Shown here piece after piece: positions 7,867-17,249 of a DNA stretch of 64,000 nt. The notes beneath the pieces are model-generated. The model saw only the letters and a list, made by a program, of their open reading frames with translations. It was not told where the DNA came from and searched no databases. Location: NCBI RefSeq assembly GCF_037190085.1, contig NZ_JBBCJO010000009.1, positions 1 to 64,000 of the forward strand, written 5' to 3'. Source of the stretch: Gemmatimonas aurantiaca (GTDB taxonomy: Bacteria > Gemmatimonadota > Gemmatimonadetes > Gemmatimonadales > Gemmatimonadaceae). The translations under genes were made by a program, and so were the position numbers. The first letter of the stretch is position 1, and the number at the start of each line of letters is the position of its first letter.

Positions 7867-9459
7867 ATGCACACCATCAACAGTGACACCCCGCTGCCGG
7901 ACACCACCCCGGTTCTCGTCGTCGGCGGCAGTCTCGTCGGACTCTCGGCCGCCATGTTTCTCGTCTGGGAAGGCGTGCCGTGCGTGCTCGTCGAGCCACA
8001 CACCGGGAGCCATCCACACCCGCGCGCGATCGGTTACACGCCGCGCACGATGGAGCTGTTCCGCGCCATCGGCATCGCGTCGCAGATCCCCGAAGCCCCA
8101 CCGGGGTTTCGCCTGTCGCGCTCCCGAGTCGAAAGCCTCGCCGGCCGATGGTTCGAGTCGTCCGAGTGGACGCCGGAAACGAAGACCGGCGACGCACGCG
8201 TGGCGCAGCCCATCACGGACGTCTCCGTGTCACCGGGCGCTGCCATCGCGCAGGATGGACTGGAGCCCATTCTGCGCCAACGGGCGCGCGAATTGGGCGC
8301 CGATCTCCGATTCGGCACCGAGCTCGTTCGATTCGAACAGGATGAGGCCGGCGTGACCGCGTGGCTTCGCGAACGTGACGGACACGAATACACGCTGCGT
8401 GCCGACTACATGATCGCGGCCGATGGGACCCGCAGCAGTGTGCGCGAAGCCCTCGGTATCGGCCGTACCGGCCCCGGTCATCTCCAGACCATGCGCAGCG
8501 TGTTGTTCCGCGCGCCGCTCGAACGGTATCTCGAAAGAGGCAGCTCACAGTTTCAGATCGATCAACCCGGCCTGTCGGCGTTCCTCACCACTTATGGGGA
8601 CGGGCGCTGGGTGCTGATGTTCCAGGACGACGTGGAGCGCGATGAAGCCGTGTTGCGCGAAGCCATCCAGAAGGCGATCGGCCGAACGGATCTGCCCATC
8701 GAGATCATCACGACGGGACGGTGGGAACTCAGTGCGGCCATCACCGATCGGTTCTCGTCAGGCCGTGTCTTTCTCGCCGGCGACGCCGCGCACACGCTGC
8801 CACCGACGCGCGGAGGTTTTGGCGCGAACACGGGCATTCACGACGTGCACAATCTGGCGTGGAAACTCGCCGCGGTGCATGCGGGGCGCGCCACACCGGC
8901 ATTGCTCGACACCTATCACGTCGAACGCCATCGCGTGGCCTGGGATCGCCTCGAGCAGACATTCGTGCGCCCCGACTATGCCAGGCATGCCGCGGGATTT
9001 GCCGACGGAGTCTCCGTCCGCGACGATATCGCCATGGAACTCGGTCAGCTCTATCGCTCCGCGGCCATCATCGGTGCCGGTCCCGATCTGCCGCCCGCCG
9101 CGCGCCCCGATGAGTGGATGGGCCAGCCGGGCACCCGCGCCCCGCACCTCTGGATACAACACGACGGCGAGCGCGTGTCCACACTCGACTGGCTCGGACG
9201 CCGGTGGGTCGTGCTCGCGGCCGACTCCGCCTGGCGCGCCGCCGCGGCCCATGCAGCGCAGACGCTCGGCATCGATGTGGTCTGTGTGACACCAGAAAAC
9301 GCGGACGCCGCGGCGGTGTACGCCGCCTACGGTATCGACGCCGGGGGTGCATCGTTGATCAGACCCGATGGCTACATCGCCTGGCGTTCTGCCACACGTG
9401 TGGAGGATCCGGCGGCGGCACTCACCCGGGCGCTCGCTGAGGTGGCGTCGGCGCCTTGA
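7867..9459 (+). CDS. FAD-dependent aromatic monooxygenase (PheA/TfdB type)
   Basis: The protein has 530 residues. The N-terminal dinucleotide motif VVGGSLVGLSAAMFL binds the FAD ADP part. The second FAD motif is GDAAHTLPPTRGGFGANTGI near residues 305-325. The C-terminal thioredoxin-like domain of this class is present (WVVLAADSAWRAAAAHAA onward). Family members hydroxylate phenolic or polyketide rings or inactivate rifampicin or tetracycline. The substrate here is unknown. It lies directly downstream of a TetR gene and under a matching operator, so induction by an aromatic compound, possibly for detoxification, is a reasonable inference. It is 31 bp upstream of the amidohydrolase. Confidence 0.87.
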   Translation: MHTINSDTPLPDTTPVLVVGGSLVGLSAAMFLVWEGVPCVLVEPHTGSHPHPRAIGYTPRTMELFRAIGIASQIPEAPPGFRLSRSRVESLAGRWFESSEWTPETKTGDARVAQPITDVSVSPGAAIAQDGLEPILRQRARELGADLRFGTELVRFEQDEAGVTAWLRERDGHEYTLRADYMIAADGTRSSVREALGIGRTGPGHLQTMRSVLFRAPLERYLERGSSQFQIDQPGLSAFLTTYGDGRWVLMFQDDVERDEAVLREAIQKAIGRTDLPIEIITTGRWELSAAITDRFSSGRVFLAGDAAHTLPPTRGGFGANTGIHDVHNLAWKLAAVHAGRATPALLDTYHVERHRVAWDRLEQTFVRPDYARHAAGFADGVSVRDDIAMELGQLYRSAAIIGAGPDLPPAARPDEWMGQPGTRAPHLWIQHDGERVSTLDWLGRRWVVLAADSAWRAAAAHAAQTLGIDVVCVTPENADAAAVYAAYGIDAGGASLIRPDGYIAWRSATRVEDPAAALTRALAEVASAP

Positions 9460-9490
9460 CGCAGCCCCATTCGCACACGAGTCTGGCAGG

Positions 9491-10744
9491 ATGCGACTCT
9501 TCTCCCGCCTCCTGCCCTCGCTGGGCGCCGCTGGCGCCACACTTCTCCTCGCGGTGTCCGCTGCTGGCGCCCAGTCGGTCACGCGCGCCTTCACCGGCGC
9601 CACGCTCATCGATGGCACGGGCCGCGCTCCGGTGAGGAATGCCACCCTGCTCGTGCGCGATGGCCGTGTGGTGGCTGCCGGCCCGGCTGCCCGGGTGACC
9701 ATTCCCGCGAACGCCGAACGTGTGCCGCTCGCGGGCAAATTCATCATTCCGGGGCTCATCAACGCGCACGGACATGCCTCGAGTGTGGCGAACCTGGACA
9801 CGTACGCCGCCTACGGCGTCACCACGGTGTATTCCCTTGGTGATGAACCGGCCGAGGTGTTCGCGGCGCGTGATGCGCAACGAGCGACGTCTCCCCGACA
9901 TGCACGGGTGTACGTAGCCGGCCCCGTACTCAATCCCACATCCCCCGACGACGCACGTGCGCAGGTGGCGGCCGTGGCCGACCGACACGTCGATATCGTG
10001 AAGATCCGCGTCGATGACAATCTCGGGACATCCCCCAAGATGAAACCCGAGGTGTATCGCGCGGTGATCGACGCGGCCCATGCCCGGGGACTGCGCGTGG
10101 CGGTGCATCTCTACTATCTGGACGATGCGAAGGCCGTGCTGGCCGCCGGTGCCGACTACATCGCACACAGCGTGCGTGATCAGCCGGTCGACGAAGCCTT
10201 CGTGACGACATTGCGGCAGGCGGGTGTGTGTTACTCGCCCACGCTGATGCGGGAAGTGTCGACGTATGTCTACGAAACCACACCACCCTTCTTCAGCGAT
10301 TCGCTCTTTCTCGCGCATGCCAATCGCGAATGGATGGCCACGGTGCAGCAGCCGGCCCGTCAGGAGGCCACACGCACCAGTGTCAGCGCGCAGCGGTACA
10401 AGGCCCAGTTGCCGGTAGCCACGCGCAATATGCTGGTGCTGCACAAGGCGGGAGTCCCCATCGCCATGGGCACCGATACCGGTCCGATGGGACGTTTCCA
10501 GGGATACTTCGAGCTCATGGAGCTCGAGATGATGGTGAACGCCGGTTTCACGCCCGCCGAAGCGTTGGAGAGTGCGACACGGGTTGCGGCCCATTGTCTG
10601 AAACTGGACGCGGAGCTGGGCACGCTGGAGCCGGGAAAATGGGCCGACTTCATCGTGCTCGATGCCTCACCGCTGGAGCGCATCCAGAACGTGCGGCGCC
10701 AGCATTCGGTGTGGGTCGGCGGCACGCGTCTGTCCGTGCCCTGA
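9491..10744 (+). CDS. Secreted amidohydrolase-family protein
   Basis: The protein has 417 residues and a signal peptide ending in AAGAQS. It is a TIM-barrel metal-dependent hydrolase with HxH in LINAHGHAS, a possible carboxylated Lys in DIVKIRVD, His in VAVHLYY and IAHSVRD, and the catalytic Asp in GTDTGP. The C-terminal segment LEPGKWADFIVLDASPL is typical of imidazolonepropionase-like amidohydrolases. The frame is open from 9368 inside the monooxygenase gene, but GGCAGG directly before the ATG at 9491 and the signal peptide set the start. Substrate unknown. A paralogous protein is encoded at 33274. Confidence 0.84.
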   Translation: MRLFSRLLPSLGAAGATLLLAVSAAGAQSVTRAFTGATLIDGTGRAPVRNATLLVRDGRVVAAGPAARVTIPANAERVPLAGKFIIPGLINAHGHASSVANLDTYAAYGVTTVYSLGDEPAEVFAARDAQRATSPRHARVYVAGPVLNPTSPDDARAQVAAVADRHVDIVKIRVDDNLGTSPKMKPEVYRAVIDAAHARGLRVAVHLYYLDDAKAVLAAGADYIAHSVRDQPVDEAFVTTLRQAGVCYSPTLMREVSTYVYETTPPFFSDSLFLAHANREWMATVQQPARQEATRTSVSAQRYKAQLPVATRNMLVLHKAGVPIAMGTDTGPMGRFQGYFELMELEMMVNAGFTPAEALESATRVAAHCLKLDAELGTLEPGKWADFIVLDASPLERIQNVRRQHSVWVGGTRLSVP

Positions 10745-10789
10745 CGGCAACGGACAGACGCCTCTCGCGCCGACGATCCGCTCAGGTCA

Positions 10790-11248
10790 TTACTTGACGA
10801 TGACCGTGATGGTGTCGCGCTTCACCGACGCCATCGGCACGTGCATGCCATCGGCGAACACAGCGATGATGCGATGCGATCCCGGGGTGAGCCCCTCGAT
10901 GACCTTCTCGGTGGAGGCATCACCCATGTGAATGACCACCGGTGCTGCAGGCAGGGGCAGCGTATCCGACGGGGTGTCTCCATCGATGATCAGATGGTGA
11001 TGCCCCTTGCCGGGTTCCGCGGTTCCGGTGGCCGGTACCACCTCCACCCCGACGGCTTCCAGCCGCAGGGTGAACGGCTGGGTCACCGAGTCCCCATTGG
11101 CGGGCGCGATGATGTGCACCGCCGCCGTTGATGCGGCAGCGGTGGGGGCAGCCGCGGTGCTGTCGGCGGCCGGGGTGTGCTCGGACGTCGTGCAGGCGAA
11201 TGCGGTTGCAGCGAGCGCGACGACAGCGAAGGTCGAAAGACGACGCAC
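10790..11248 (-). CDS. DUF4399 lipoprotein
   Basis: The protein has 152 residues. The signal ends in AFAC, giving a probable lipoprotein, followed by an Ala/Thr/Ser-rich linker. The domain VHIIAPANGDSVTQPFTLRLEAVGVEV with GKGHHHLIID matches the DUF4399 pattern, whose HHH cluster may bind metal. Biochemical role unknown. It starts at GTG with GGAG 8 nt upstream. It is convergent with the amidohydrolase and divergent from recQ. Confidence 0.78.
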   Translation of the reverse strand: MRRLSTFAVVALAATAFACTTSEHTPAADSTAAAPTAAASTAAVHIIAPANGDSVTQPFTLRLEAVGVEVVPATGTAEPGKGHHHLIIDGDTPSDTLPLPAAPVVIHMGDASTEKVIEGLTPGSHRIIAVFADGMHVPMASVKRDTITVIVK

Positions 11249-11418
11249 GGCTTGATCTCCAGGCGACCGGTGTCGCCGAGGCAGGGTCTGGCGGATCGAG
11301 GCGGGGATGTCTGAATTTAGAGTATGTCACTTGGGAAATCACCCGTCCGTGTGCGGAGTGTGCCGCGGCGGCTCGCGGACCCGTCGCCGACCCGCATCGC
11401 GGGTGACTAGAATGTGTC

Positions 11419-13014
11419 GTGCCCTCCGCCGATTCCCCTCACATCGCCACCCCTACTCCCGACAGCGTCCTCCACGACGTTTTCGGGTACACGGAGTTCC
11501 GTCCGGGACAGCGCGAAGTCATCGACGCCGTGCTCGCCGGTCGTGACTGCATCGCCCTCATGCCCACGGGCGCGGGCAAGTCCCTCACCTACCAGATCCC
11601 GGCCCGCCTGCTGGGCGGCACGGTGCTCGTCATCTCGCCGCTCATCTCCCTCATGAAGGATCAGGTGGATGCGGTGGCCGCACTCGGCTATCGCGTCACC
11701 GCCATCAACTCCACGCTCGATCCCGACGAGCGCCGTGCGCGTCTCGACGCATTCCGTGACGGGGCCTATGAGCTGGTGTATCTCGCGCCCGAAGCGCTCG
11801 ATGGGTATCTGGGGGATTTTGTGCAGGGCTGTCCCATCTCGCTGCTGGTGGTGGACGAGGCGCATTGCATCAGTCAGTGGGGTCATGACTTCCGGCCGAG
11901 TTATCGGCGGCTGCAGGGACTCAAGCAGCAGCTCGATGTGCCCGTGCTGGCGCTGACGGCCACGGCCACGCGTGAGGTGGCGCGCGACATTCTGCGGCAG
12001 CTTGGCATGAAGAAGCCCGCAGGATTCAAAGGGTCGTTCTTCCGTGCCAATCTGCGCATCGGTGTACGCAAGAAAGGACAGGGCGGCAACACCCGTCGCG
12101 AAATCCTCACGCTCGTGCGCGCTCACGCGGGTGAGAGCGGCATCGTGTATTGCCAGAGCCGCAAAGGCGTGGATCAGACCACGGAGTTCCTCGTGTCGCA
12201 GGGTGTGAAAGCCCTACCCTATCACGCCGGACTCACTCCGGAAGAACGCGCCCGCAATCAGGAGATGTTCCAGCGCGACGACGTGGATGTGGTGGTGGCC
12301 ACCGTGGCGTTCGGCATGGGTATCGACAAGTCCAACGTGCGCTTCGTGATCCATCGCGACATGCCCAAGGACATCGAGTCCTGGTATCAGGAGATCGGCC
12401 GCGCGGGTCGCGATGGACTCCCCAGTGATTGTGTGCTCTTCTACTCCTGGGCCGACGTCATCGCCCACGAGCGTTTTCTCGACCGTATCGAGGACGATGC
12501 GCTGCGCGAACGCACGCACGCCGCCACCAAGGCGCTGTTCAATCTCATCGAGCGCCCCGGTTGTCGGCATCAGACGCTCGTCCGTCACTTCGACGAGACC
12601 ATCGGGCCGTGCGGCTCATCCTGCGACCACTGCACGGGACGCACCATCGAGGATCAGATCGCGGAGGCCGCGGAGCTGGAACGTGTTGCTCTTGGAGGAT
12701 GGCGACGGGCTTCACCGGCTGGGCGGGCGACGGGTTCGCCGCGCTCTGCAGGTTCGGCGGGTGGCCTCGACGCGCATGAACTCGGTGTCGAAGACCGCGA
12801 GCTCTTCGACGCGTTGCGTGCGCTGCGCCGCGAACTCGCCGACGAGGCACGCGTGCCGGCCTACATCGTGTTCGGTGATCGTGTGCTGTTGGAGATGGTC
12901 GCGCGTCGTCCGGAAACACACGATGAGCTGCTGCAGGTACCCGGTGTGGGACAGGCGAAGCTCGAACGGTATGGGGACTACTTCCTGGAAGTGATCGCCA
13001 GCCACGCGCCCTGA
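11419..13014 (+). CDS. recQ: RecQ-family ATP-dependent DNA helicase
   Basis: The protein has 531 residues. Helicase motifs are in order: Q-motif [12 protein letters not shown], Walker A PTGAGKS, motif [21 protein letters not shown], and motif [12 protein letters not shown]. The zinc site is CRH...CGSSCDHC. An HRDC domain lies at the C-terminus ([14 protein letters not shown]...[19 protein letters not shown]). Only about 40 poorly structured residues separate zinc site and HRDC, so the winged-helix part of the RQC region appears to be missing. It unwinds DNA 3' to 5' in recombination and fork repair. The GTG start is 5 nt after a TAGAAT box (11408-11413), which suggests leaderless translation. 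Confidence 0.9.
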   Translation: MPSADSPHIATPTPDSVLHDVFGYTEFRPGQREVIDAVLAGRDCIALMPTGAGKSLTYQIPARLLGGTVLVISPLISLMKDQVDAVAALGYRVTAINSTLDPDERRARLDAFRDGAYELVYLAPEALDGYLGDFVQGCPISLLVVDEAHCISQWGHDFRPSYRRLQGLKQQLDVPVLALTATATREVARDILRQLGMKKPAGFKGSFFRANLRIGVRKKGQGGNTRREILTLVRAHAGESGIVYCQSRKGVDQTTEFLVSQGVKALPYHAGLTPEERARNQEMFQRDDVDVVVATVAFGMGIDKSNVRFVIHRDMPKDIESWYQEIGRAGRDGLPSDCVLFYSWADVIAHERFLDRIEDDALRERTHAATKALFNLIERPGCRHQTLVRHFDETIGPCGSSCDHCTGRTIEDQIAEAAELERVALGGWRRASPAGRATGSPRSAGSAGGLDAHELGVEDRELFDALRALRRELADEARVPAYIVFGDRVLLEMVARRPETHDELLQVPGVGQAKLERYGDYFLEVIASHAP

Positions 13015-13030
13015 ACGGAGAACCCGGAAC

Positions 13031-13075
13031 GGTGAAACAGGGGCCGGTCATTCAGAACCGGATCCACGTTTCACC
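13031..13075. terminator. Nested inverted repeat at convergent gene ends
   Basis: GGTGAAAC (13031-13038) pairs with GTTTCACC (13068-13075), and an inner CCGGT pairs with ACCGG. It lies between the recQ stop and the end of the convergent Gly-rich gene. There is no T-run. Confidence 0.4.
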
Positions 13076-13781
13076 GATCGTGTGTGTCGTCGGTGTGGTC
13101 GTCCGTACTCAACCCCGCGCCGAGTCCAACCCCCAAGCCACCACCGAAGCCACCGCCCAGGCCGCCCATCCCGCCACCTTTCCCGCCCCCGCCCCCGCTC
13201 TTTGCGCCGCCACGCGAATCGTCCCTGGCGCCCCCGTCCCGTCCTTTTCCACCCGCACCACCACCGGGTCGGGCAGGCCCCTGCTTCAACAGCGCCACCG
13301 CCGGCGGCGCAGGCTCGAGATCCAGCACGCCACGAATGAAATTGCGCAGCGAGATCACGAGCGCCGCGGTCTCCGTGTGGCGTCCGGCGACGAGATCGTC
13401 GACGATCTGCGCGGCCAGACGCACCTGCTCTTCGGTGCCGAGCAACAGCACATCCGAAAGCGCCCCTTCCACCGCATCCCGCATACGACGGGTGCGATCG
13501 CTGCTGGCGCTCTCCGCCGTTTCGATCGATCCCGCGTCACGCAGATCGCGCAGATGAGTGGGATCCACCAGCAGGTTGCCGGTGAAGGACCCACCCAGCG
13601 TTTTGTAGGCTGCGATCAGGATCCGCAGACGTTCGTTGACCTGACGGTTCTCCCGTTCGCGTCGCTGTTGAATCGCCTGCATCGCGATGAGTCGGATTCC
13701 CACGCCGATCAGCGTCACCAGTGCGAGGCTGATGAACGTGGTGAGAATGGCCGACCACGAACTGAAATCGAGGTTTCGCAT
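13071..13781 (-). CDS. Membrane-anchored protein with Gly-rich tail
   Basis: The protein has 236 residues. One hydrophobic segment at about residues 10-33 should anchor it in the inner membrane. A helical, charged cytoplasmic-type domain follows (RRERENRQVNERLRILIAAY to about residue 165). The last 70 residues are almost only Gly with Arg, Lys and Asp, and look disordered. I do not recognise a named family. It is convergent with recQ and lies upstream of nothing obviously linked. The coding call rests on length, a sensible topology and codon bias. Confidence 0.65.
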   Translation of the reverse strand: MRNLDFSSWSAILTTFISLALVTLIGVGIRLIAMQAIQQRRERENRQVNERLRILIAAYKTLGGSFTGNLLVDPTHLRDLRDAGSIETAESASSDRTRRMRDAVEGALSDVLLLGTEEQVRLAAQIVDDLVAGRHTETAALVISLRNFIRGVLDLEPAPPAVALLKQGPARPGGGAGGKGRDGGARDDSRGGAKSGGGGGKGGGMGGLGGGFGGGLGVGLGAGLSTDDHTDDTHDR

Positions 13782-13858
13782 CTATTGCTCCCACCGAGGC
13801 AGAGACGGCGGCAGATACAGCCGTGGATACGACTCGTGTACGCGCGCGTCCGCGACGC

Positions 13859-15046
13859 TCACCCGAACCGGAGACAGACCGGGACGGGAGCTTCGAGCAT
13901 GTGACCGGTCGCCGTCAACATCCCCGTGGCGGCATCGACCCGTAGTGCGAAGATGGAGTCGGATCGTTGATTGGCGACGAGCAACCCGGAGCCGTCTGGT
14001 GTGAGTGTGAAGCTGCGTGGTCCATTGCCCTGCGTGGAAACGGACTGGATCAGCGAGAGCGATCCATCTTTCCGATTCACCTGGAACACCGCGATGGTGT
14101 CGTCGCCGCGATTGGAGGCATACACGGTGCGTCCGGTCGGGTGCACCTGGAGATCGGCCGGGAAGTTCTCCACCGTCGCCCCCGCGGGTCTGGTGGACAA
14201 TCGCTGGCGCTCGGTCAGACCGCCCGTCTTCCCATCGTAGGCAAACGCGACGAGCGTGGAATCGAGTTCATTCACGCAATACAGCGTCCGACCATCGGGC
14301 GAGAATGCGAGATGGCGCGGACCGGCACCCGCATGCAACGCCACCTCCGGCACGGCGGCGGGTACGAGCGCGCCGGTGCCGGCGTCGAAACGCGAGACGT
14401 AGATACGATCGGTACCGAGATCCGTGTGCAGGATGAAACGGTTGCCCGGATCGGGAAGAATGCAGTGTGCATGCGGCGCGGTCTGTCGTACCGCGTGCGG
14501 CCCCTTGCCGCTGTCCGCAATCACCGTGGAAGCGTCCCCCAGCGTACCATCCGCGCGCCGCGGCAGAACGGCCACGGTGCCACCCACATAGTTGGCGACC
14601 AGCACCTGCCGACCGCTGCGGTCGATGGACACATAACATGGTGCCGCCCCTCGGGAGGCACGTACAGTGCCCGTCACATGGAGCGCCCCGGTGGCAGGAT
14701 CGCGCCGAAACGACGTCACGCTCCCCGAGGCCTGTCCGCCGAACTCGGTGAGTTCATTCACGGCCACGAGCCCCTTGCCGTCGGGCAGGAGTGCGAGGAA
14801 CGACGGATCGGCCGTCTCCGCGGCGAGTGTCATGTCCCCGAATGCCAGCGTGCCCGGGTCCACAGTCACCCGATGGATCCCTTTGCTCTTGCCGGTCTTG
14901 GTATACGTGCCGATGTACAACGTCCACGGCGTGTGAATACCGTCGGTGGCCAATCCCAATGCCCGCAGCCGGCGGGAACTCATCAGGACAGCAAGGGCCG
15001 AAGCCGAGAGAAACGCGCGGCGTGAAAGCGGACGATCCAGGCTCAT
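13859..15046 (-). CDS. Lactonase-family beta-propeller (6-phosphogluconolactonase-like)
   Basis: The protein has 395 residues. The N-terminus carries a Tat-type signal, SRRAFLSASALAVL, so it is probably exported folded. The rest is a seven-bladed propeller of the bacterial lactonase family: YIGTYTKTGKSKGI, VNELTEF, HCILPDPGNRFI, GPRHLAFSPDGRTLYCVNEL, YASNRGDDTIAVF. Cytoplasmic members hydrolyse 6-phosphogluconolactone. The Tat signal makes an envelope lactonase with another substrate more likely. It lies 46 bp after the SDR gene on the same strand and may be co-transcribed. Confidence 0.85.
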   Translation of the reverse strand: MSLDRPLSRRAFLSASALAVLMSSRRLRALGLATDGIHTPWTLYIGTYTKTGKSKGIHRVTVDPGTLAFGDMTLAAETADPSFLALLPDGKGLVAVNELTEFGGQASGSVTSFRRDPATGALHVTGTVRASRGAAPCYVSIDRSGRQVLVANYVGGTVAVLPRRADGTLGDASTVIADSGKGPHAVRQTAPHAHCILPDPGNRFILHTDLGTDRIYVSRFDAGTGALVPAAVPEVALHAGAGPRHLAFSPDGRTLYCVNELDSTLVAFAYDGKTGGLTERQRLSTRPAGATVENFPADLQVHPTGRTVYASNRGDDTIAVFQVNRKDGSLSLIQSVSTQGNGPRSFTLTPDGSGLLVANQRSDSIFALRVDAATGMLTATGHMLEAPVPVCLRFG

Positions 15047-15092
15047 GACGATGGATCCGGAGGTGACGAACGTGAGGATTCCCTACCGGCTG

Positions 15093-16694
15093 CTACCAGT
15101 CGGTGGGCGCGTAGTCCTTGAGAAACTGTCCCCATACATGAACGCCGGTGGCGACACCGGTGATGATGGGGTCGACGATCCTGGCCGCGCCATCGACGAT
15201 ATCGAGCGGTGGATGGAACCGATGGTTCTCCACCTTCCGCGCCGCGAGATCCGCCACGTCTTCATCGGTCACCCATCCCGTGTCCACACTGTTCATGTGG
15301 ATGCCGTCCTGCTGATAGTCGGCCGCCGAGGTCCGCGTCATCATGTTGAGCGCCGCCTTGGCCATGTTCGTGTGCGGATGACGCGTGGTCTTGTTGTTGC
15401 GGTAGAACTGCCCCTCCATGGCCGACACGTTCACGATGTGTTTATCGCGGTTGTCGGTGCGCAACATCAACGGTTTGAGCCGCGCATTGATCAGGAACGG
15501 CGCAATGGCATTCACCAGCTGCACCTCGAGCAGTTCCACGCTGGGCACTTCGTCGAGCAGCAGACGCCACGAGTTGCGGGTCCGCAGATCGATCTGCTGC
15601 AGGTCCTGGTCGAGTTGTCCGGTGGGGAAGAGTTGCTGACCGGCGTCATGGTCTTCCGGAAGGAGCGCCACCTGGGAGAGCGCCGCCGCATGGGTGAGCC
15701 CCAGTTGTTCCCCTGTCGCCGGCTCTCCCCCGACGGCGGCCATCAGCCCCATCGATTCGCCGCCCTGCGTGCGGTCCGTCTCCCGCAACGCTTCATAGCG
15801 CCCCAGCAACCCGCGCGCCGATGACGACAAGGTGCCCGCCGCGGCGCGTTCCCCTTCCATCATGTGCGCGTAGAACGCCGGCGGACGGCGGACCGTCTGA
15901 CAGGCATTGTTCACGATGAAATCGAGACGGGCTTCCGATTGCAGCAACTGCCGGCAGAAGGTTTCGACACTCGGGGTGTGCCGAAGATCGAGCCCGAAGA
16001 TCTCCAATCGATCCTTCCAGTCCGCGAAGTCGGGCTCGGCGGCATACCGCATCGCCGAATCGCGCGGGAACCGGGTGGTCACCAGCAGGCGCGCACCACA
16101 CCGCAACAGCTTCAGTCCCGCCTGGTAGCCGATCTTCACCCGACCACCGGTGAGCAGTGCCGTGCGGCCGCTCAGGTCGGTCAGTTCGGTGCGCTTGCGG
16201 AAATTGAACTCCGCGCACGCCTGGCACATCTGATCGTAGAAGTGATGGATCTTCGTGAACTTCTCTTTGCAGATGTAGCAGTGTTGCGGGACCTCGGCCT
16301 CCGGGCTTTCCGCGGCATCCCCCGTGGATGATTGCCCCGCGGCCGCATCGCCCAGCAGATACACGTTGGGCGTGGTGAACACGGGACGTCGCCGCAGCGT
16401 GCGGATGCCCGTCTCGTGCAGGAGCTCATCGTCCCGCCGGGCGGCTTCGAGCTTCCGCTCCTTGGCCGTGGCCTTCACCATGGCCCGGCGTGCGCGCACG
16501 TCGGGCTGGAACACCGAGGCGATGGCATTGTCGAAACGGAGACGGTCTTCGAGAGGCAGAAGACGCAACAACGTCCGATCGGCGACGACACGCTCGAGCA
16601 GTTCGGTGACGGCACGCAAGGCGTCAATCACCTCCCTGTCATCAGCCTGCCCCGACGAATGTGTGTCGGGTTGCAGGTCCTGTGGCGAGCTCAA
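15093..16694 (-). CDS. Long SDR-family oxidoreductase with zinc-ribbon-like insert
   Basis: The protein has about 533 residues, twice the usual SDR length. A helical N-terminal region precedes a four-cysteine cluster (CYIC...CQAC) that could bind zinc. The Rossmann part follows with TALLTGGRVKIGYQAG, the NNAC motif and NVSAMEG. At the place of the catalytic YxxxK the sequence is TNMAK, so the usual Tyr is a Thr. Reductase activity is therefore doubtful. The frame is open to 16808, but that would overlap the upstream lipoprotein gene. I chose a TTG overlapping the lipoprotein TGA. A GTG at 16631 is an alternative. Confidence 0.72.
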   Translation of the reverse strand: MSSPQDLQPDTHSSGQADDREVIDALRAVTELLERVVADRTLLRLLPLEDRLRFDNAIASVFQPDVRARRAMVKATAKERKLEAARRDDELLHETGIRTLRRRPVFTTPNVYLLGDAAAGQSSTGDAAESPEAEVPQHCYICKEKFTKIHHFYDQMCQACAEFNFRKRTELTDLSGRTALLTGGRVKIGYQAGLKLLRCGARLLVTTRFPRDSAMRYAAEPDFADWKDRLEIFGLDLRHTPSVETFCRQLLQSEARLDFIVNNACQTVRRPPAFYAHMMEGERAAAGTLSSSARGLLGRYEALRETDRTQGGESMGLMAAVGGEPATGEQLGLTHAAALSQVALLPEDHDAGQQLFPTGQLDQDLQQIDLRTRNSWRLLLDEVPSVELLEVQLVNAIAPFLINARLKPLMLRTDNRDKHIVNVSAMEGQFYRNNKTTRHPHTNMAKAALNMMTRTSAADYQQDGIHMNSVDTGWVTDEDVADLAARKVENHRFHPPLDIVDGAARIVDPIITGVATGVHVWGQFLKDYAPTDW

Positions 16695-17101
16695 GGAATG
16701 ACCAACGCGACTTCGGTTGTCGGGGGAGACGAGCTCGACCCACTGAACGCCGTGGGGACCGTCTTCTCGGCCTGCACGGGGCCCGTATAGGGCGTGAGCA
16801 CCCGGCACAGGTAGAACCCGCCCTCCAGCGGCACAAAATCGACACTCACGGCCAGGTCAATATCGAAACGCCCGTTCGCGTCGGTATCGGTCGTATAGCC
16901 GAAGGGTACAGCGTCCCTGCCAAGACACGAAATACCGATGGGAGCTCGCGGAACCACCGTGCCATCGGCCCGGGTCACGGAGCCACGCATGCGTGCGTAG
17001 TACCCGCCGTTGTTGCCGACATCCGTAACGGCAAGGCAGCCGGCCAATGGCAGGCTCAGGCAGGCGATCAGAAAGCGATGAGGGAGAAGCAGACGGTGCA
17101 T
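16691..17101 (-). CDS. Small lipoprotein with Ig/regulatory-like beta domain
   Basis: The protein has 136 residues from the ATG at 17101. The signal peptide ends in LAGC. The mature part (RGSVTRADGTVVPRAPIGISC...TDTDANGRFDIDL) has the beta-sandwich pattern of carboxypeptidase-regulatory-like domains. Function unknown. A longer start at 17128 is possible. Its stop overlaps the chosen start of the SDR gene. Upstream on the minus strand, three TTGAC elements lie close together. Confidence 0.65.
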   Translation of the reverse strand: MHRLLLPHRFLIACLSLPLAGCLAVTDVGNNGGYYARMRGSVTRADGTVVPRAPIGISCLGRDAVPFGYTTDTDANGRFDIDLAVSVDFVPLEGGFYLCRVLTPYTGPVQAEKTVPTAFSGSSSSPPTTEVALVIP

Positions 17102-17249
17102 GCTGGAGTGTGTCAAAGATCCGGTCAAACGTCAATTGCCCAGCGCCCGAATGACGTGGGTCACAGCGAGACACGGAATGTTTCTTGCATAATGCTGTGT
17201 TGTCCAACCCTACGGTTCACGACACTGACGCAGCGATTCGTGGCGCGCG

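Noticed and set aside
9422..10594. Minus-strand frame of 390 codons opposite the amidohydrolase
   Set aside because: No recognisable domain, and the opposite strand has signal peptide and catalytic motifs in order.
16695..16808. Longer start for the SDR gene
   Set aside because: It would overlap the upstream lipoprotein gene by more than 100 bp in another frame, and the extra residues do not resemble the family.
17138..17165. Three TTGAC elements before the small lipoprotein gene
   Set aside because: They could be overlapping -35 boxes, but no matching -10 boxes were convincing.
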